A DNA stretch of 64,000 nt, from contig NZ_KL370759.1 in NCBI RefSeq assembly GCF_000701265.1, forward strand, positions 903,631-967,630, in the 5' to 3' direction. The translations under genes and the position numbers were made by a program. Shown in pieces: positions 61,400 through 64,000 of this stretch; position 1 is the first letter of the stretch, and the number at the start of each line of letters is the position of its first letter. The notes under the pieces were generated by a model. The model saw only the letters and a list, made by a program, of their open reading frames with translations. It ran no database searches and was not told where the DNA came from. The DNA is from Legionella wadsworthii DSM 21896 = ATCC 33877. Lineage in GTDB: Bacteria > Pseudomonadota > Gammaproteobacteria > Legionellales > Legionellaceae.

Positions 61400-62533
61400 A
61401 TGAGTAGGCATAAACTTTTTACAAAACTAGGCAGTAATACTAAACCCATCCAGACAAGAAAAGACTTCCACTCTACTGTATTAGGTCATATCGATAAAAC
61501 ACACAAAGGCAAATCCCTATTGGGTGATTTTCAAAAAGTATATAAAGGCAATACTCGAGCTTCAATGAGTACACTACCTCAGCTTGTTGATAGTATAGAA
61601 AATCATAAAAAAAATCTAAAGCTTGTTTATCGAGGTATGAAAATTGAAGAAGTGTCTGATCTCTTGAAAAAACAAAAATTTTTATGTCCGCCTAAGCCCA
61701 AAAAAGAACGTCATTACAATATACCCGAACACGTTATTCAAAATAATTCCTCAGCGTTTGGTTCCTTCACTTTATCGCTGACTTATGGTGGTGATTATGC
61801 AAGTAAAAGTACCATTGTCCCTAGTTCTGGAGCAATAGTTGAGGCCAATTACCCCCCTTTTTTTGTTAATCCCAAAGAATTATTAGCGACGCATGAAGAG
61901 ATGTTCAAGCGTTTTAGTGATCGCTATGAAGGCGATCAGCGTATTGTGGGAGGCCGTTTCATGGGTTTGACCAATATTTTTGAGACCACTGCAAATAATT
62001 CAGAAATAACCATGATTAGAAATATGGGAAATTTTTATTGTGGCTTGCACATGCATGATGTACGTGCCATTCATATATTGACTGTTCCTGGAAAAATTCT
62101 CAGCAAGTGGACAAGCATTGATACTCCTTTACATGATGTCACCTTTATAAACCCTGATTACAAACAAAGAGTTTGTGCTATTAAAGTAGGTTTTGCAGAG
62201 AATGATAATTTTCTTGATGAGGAGTACGAAATAGTAAACCAACGGAATCGGGATATGAAGCTTATCCCTGAGGATGCTCGGATCATTACAATACACGAAG
62301 CTAAATATATAGCAAAATCTGGATTGTTAGAATCACTTAATGATATGTACGAAATTGACGAAACTTTGGTTTTATCTCATGTCTCAAGCAATATTCCAGT
62401 GAATGACATCAAGGCGCTTGTGGAATATATCAGGAAAACAGTTGAATCCTTGCCCAATCTCAAGAAGAAAGAATCCCGGATAGAGGAACTTACTGAGTTA
62501 GAACCAGAAGGAGATGGGCCAACAAAAAATTAG
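61400..62533 (+). CDS. Possible ADP-ribosyltransferase-like protein with E-block tail, candidate effector
   Basis: A 377-residue protein. ATG 61400 is chosen since GGAG lies six bases upstream; a longer frame from 61358 would have an unlikely hydrophobic start. LVYRGMK (Arg78), a GSFTLSLTYGG segment (Ser122/Ser126) and NNSEITMIRN (Glu202) loosely resemble the R-S-E signature of arginine-type ADP-ribosyltransferases. The match is weak, as the E-x-E box has only one Glu. The C terminus (KKKESRIEELTELEPEGDG) is a strong E-block of Dot/Icm substrates. The function is unproven; a host-directed effector is inferred. A dyad operator lies directly upstream. Confidence 0.5.
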   Translation: MSRHKLFTKLGSNTKPIQTRKDFHSTVLGHIDKTHKGKSLLGDFQKVYKGNTRASMSTLPQLVDSIENHKKNLKLVYRGMKIEEVSDLLKKQKFLCPPKPKKERHYNIPEHVIQNNSSAFGSFTLSLTYGGDYASKSTIVPSSGAIVEANYPPFFVNPKELLATHEEMFKRFSDRYEGDQRIVGGRFMGLTNIFETTANNSEITMIRNMGNFYCGLHMHDVRAIHILTVPGKILSKWTSIDTPLHDVTFINPDYKQRVCAIKVGFAENDNFLDEEYEIVNQRNRDMKLIPEDARIITIHEAKYIAKSGLLESLNDMYEIDETLVLSHVSSNIPVNDIKALVEYIRKTVESLPNLKKKESRIEELTELEPEGDGPTKN

Positions 62534-62566
62534 AATTTTATAGAGTGATGCAGGGATTCCTCCATA

Positions 62567-62758
62567 TTATTTTTTACGTATCCTTTGTAACCAATTTTTT
62601 AATTCCGGCCAAAAAGCAATGATACTTATAAAAAGAGTAAATAAAACAACAGCAATGACCATCTGAACAATTGGAAAATTAAGTTCATCACGAGCTACAA
62701 ACCAGCTCGCTATCGATCCGGAAATAACCAGAAGTAATCTTAAAAGCCATTGCAGCAT
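62567..62758 (-). CDS. Small two-helix membrane protein
   Basis: A 63-residue protein from an ATG at 62758. Two hydrophobic helices (LLRLLLVISGSIASWFV and IVQMVIAVVLFTLFISIIAFW) are joined by a short polar loop RDELNF, followed by a basic tail (LQRIRKK), which suggests both ends stay in the cytoplasm. No family recognised. It starts 19 bases after ackA in the same direction, so it may be co-transcribed. Confidence 0.6.
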   Translation of the reverse strand: MLQWLLRLLLVISGSIASWFVARDELNFPIVQMVIAVVLFTLFISIIAFWPELKNWLQRIRKK

Positions 62759-62777
62759 CCATCATTCTCCAGATAAT

Positions 62778-63950
62778 TTATCTATCCAAAACTACTTTTA
62801 AAGTATGTTTAGCAATCATGTATCCTTCATTAGTTGGTATCACCCCGACATAAATTTTGCTATGTGATTGGCTGATTTTTGCTGAATTTCTTGCATTGGC
62901 ACTTTCGTCTAATACAACGCCTAACCAATCAAGGCGATCACATATTTTCTTTCTAACCGGTACAGAATGCTCACCGATTCCTGCTGTAAAAATAATAGCA
63001 TCACATCCATGTAAACTACTGGTTAAAGCACAAATTTCCCGTGCTGCTCTATAACAAAATAAATCCACTGCCTCTATGGCATTGATGTCTTTACTGGACT
63101 GAAGTTCGCGCATGTCACTGCTCATTCCGGATACACCCAGGAGCCCTGATTTTTTATATAAAAGATCACTTAACTCGTTTACTGAGTATTTCTTTTCTTG
63201 TAACAAATATAAAATAATCCCTGGATCAATAGAACCGCATCGAGTGCCCATCATTAAGCCATCTAAAGCCGTAAACCCCATCGATGTTGCAATGCTTTTA
63301 CCCTGCTTCATGGCACATAGGCTTGCTCCATTGCCAAGATGTGCAACAATTACTTTTTTATCTTTAATAGGAGGAGGTAATACAGAAGCGATATATTCAT
63401 AGGAAATGCCATGGAATCCATAGCGAAGGATACCATCTTCGGTCAAATCTCTAGGTAAGGCAAAAAGGGTTGCAATTTTATCCTGAGTTCGGTGAAAAGA
63501 GGTATCGAAACATGCGACTTGAGGTAATTGAGGGTATAATTTTAAAATACTTTTGATGAAAGCTAAATTATAGGATTGATGAAGTGGCGCTAAAGTATTT
63601 AAAGAAGTAAGTTTTCTAATAGAATCCTTATCTATTAGAATAGGACTGTCATAAAAACATCCTCCATGCACTACTCGATGCCCAACAGCCAGTAAATGAA
63701 AGTTTACCGGCAAATTTTCCATCCAGGAAAATAAATAATTTAAACCTGCCTCATAGTCTTTTTCTGTTATGATTTCTTTGGTAATGAGTTCGTTTTTTTC
63801 ATTAAAAATTGTAATTTGCAATTTTTCCGAAAGATATTCAATTTCGCCATGGTATATTAAAGTGAGAGATAAGTTATAAAGGCTGAATTTAATACTGGAT
63901 GACCCTGCATTAATAATTAGAATCGACTCATTAGCTTGATTTTTGTTCAT
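62778..63950 (-). CDS. ackA: Acetate kinase
   Basis: A 390-residue ASKHA enzyme that interconverts acetyl phosphate plus ADP and acetate plus ATP. Signatures are ILIINAGSSSIKFSLYN, GHRVVHGGCFYDSP, CFDTSFHRT, VAHLGNGASLCAMKQGKSIATSMG, MMGTRCGSIDPG and FTAGIGEHS. The start ATG overlaps the stop of the upstream gene by ATGA, and that gene is probably phosphotransacetylase, so the pair makes acetyl-CoA or acetyl phosphate turnover. It is complete. A small membrane protein follows 19 bases on. Confidence 0.97.
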   Translation of the reverse strand: MNKNQANESILIINAGSSSIKFSLYNLSLTLIYHGEIEYLSEKLQITIFNEKNELITKEIITEKDYEAGLNYLFSWMENLPVNFHLLAVGHRVVHGGCFYDSPILIDKDSIRKLTSLNTLAPLHQSYNLAFIKSILKLYPQLPQVACFDTSFHRTQDKIATLFALPRDLTEDGILRYGFHGISYEYIASVLPPPIKDKKVIVAHLGNGASLCAMKQGKSIATSMGFTALDGLMMGTRCGSIDPGIILYLLQEKKYSVNELSDLLYKKSGLLGVSGMSSDMRELQSSKDINAIEAVDLFCYRAAREICALTSSLHGCDAIIFTAGIGEHSVPVRKKICDRLDWLGVVLDESANARNSAKISQSHSKIYVGVIPTNEGYMIAKHTLKVVLDR

Positions 63951-64000
63951 TGTTTTTTTCTACGTGCATACAATAAAGCCATGACACTGGATGCTTTTCG
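63947..64000 (-). CDS. C-terminal end of a gene upstream of ackA, probably phosphate acetyltransferase-type
   Basis: Only the last 17 codons are in the window: RKASSVMALLYARRKKQ and a TGA. The stop overlaps the ackA ATG by one base in ATGA, so the genes are translationally coupled. A K-A-S-S-x-x-A-L-L ending occurs in phosphate acetyl/butyryltransferases and their MaoC fusions, and a pta-ackA pair is common, but 17 residues are too few to be sure. Confidence 0.55.
   Translation of the reverse strand, partial: RKASSVMALLYARRKKQ

Noticed and set aside
1-64000. tRNA, rRNA, insertion sequence, phage or integrative element
   Set aside because: I saw no cloverleaf, rRNA-like segment, transposase, integrase or flanking attachment repeats in the window.

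Overview
The window is AT-rich, gene-dense DNA from a gammaproteobacterium, most likely a Legionella species. That assignment is an inference. It rests on a pilBCD type IV pilus/type II secretion locus, an acetate kinase locus, a PhaF-like phasin, and several genes that look like Dot/Icm effectors. The effector-like genes include an OTU deubiquitinase-like protein whose N-terminal catalytic spacing matches what I recall for LotC, a 2H phosphoesterase-like protein, and proteins with glutamate-rich or polar C-terminal tails. No rRNA, tRNA, CRISPR array, insertion sequence or prophage was recognised.

Layout. 1-6.4 kb: end of a MscS-family channel overlapping mutH, an orphan membrane-associated protein, a phasin with a histone-like tail, an amidase, a Spy/CpxP-like chaperone and NAD-dependent formate dehydrogenase. 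6.6-17.2 kb: an accessory stretch with a methyltransferase-like protein, the OTU protease, a frameshifted Mut7-C gene, a CoA-binding protein, a cation exchanger, a DadA-like oxidase, a GNAT, an exported clan CD (legumain-like) protease, a start-less membrane ORF remnant beside a perfect 16-bp inverted repeat, and a frameshifted Sel1-repeat gene. 17.4-22.6 kb: a divergent type III polyketide synthase / methyltransferase / flavin oxidoreductase group, followed by two exported proteins, one built of ten 15-bp tandem repeats. 22.7-31.4 kb: penicillin-binding protein 1C and a bacterial alpha-2-macroglobulin, divergently transcribed, then a YqhA protein.

31.5-42.6 kb: a GAF-cyclase, a 2H phosphoesterase-like protein, an aminopeptidase N with a changed GAMEN motif, a GT-B-like unknown, an EgtC-like amidotransferase paired with a GCS2-type glutamate-cysteine ligase, a hypoxanthine phosphoribosyltransferase and a DUF1820 protein. 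42.8-48.3 kb: pilBCD, a HAD phosphatase and a decayed class V aminotransferase. 48.4-56.2 kb: a sterol desaturase-family hydroxylase, a CBS-pair protein next to an HPF/RaiA protein with a cold-shock-like tail, an RlmM-like methyltransferase, a WYL regulator, and two accessory genes (a dinucleotide-binding fusion and a helical protein). 56.4-64 kb: a single-chain CopA multicopper oxidase/CopB outer-membrane barrel fusion, a polytopic membrane protein, a rhodanese, a possible ADP-ribosyltransferase-like protein behind an 11-bp dyad, and ackA overlapping the end of a probable phosphotransacetylase gene.

The most distinctive items are the CopA-CopB fusion, the LotC-like OTU gene, the type III PKS triad, the EgtC-like/GCS2 pair, and the recent-looking single-base frameshifts in otherwise intact genes. 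All family assignments were made by reading motifs, without database searches.
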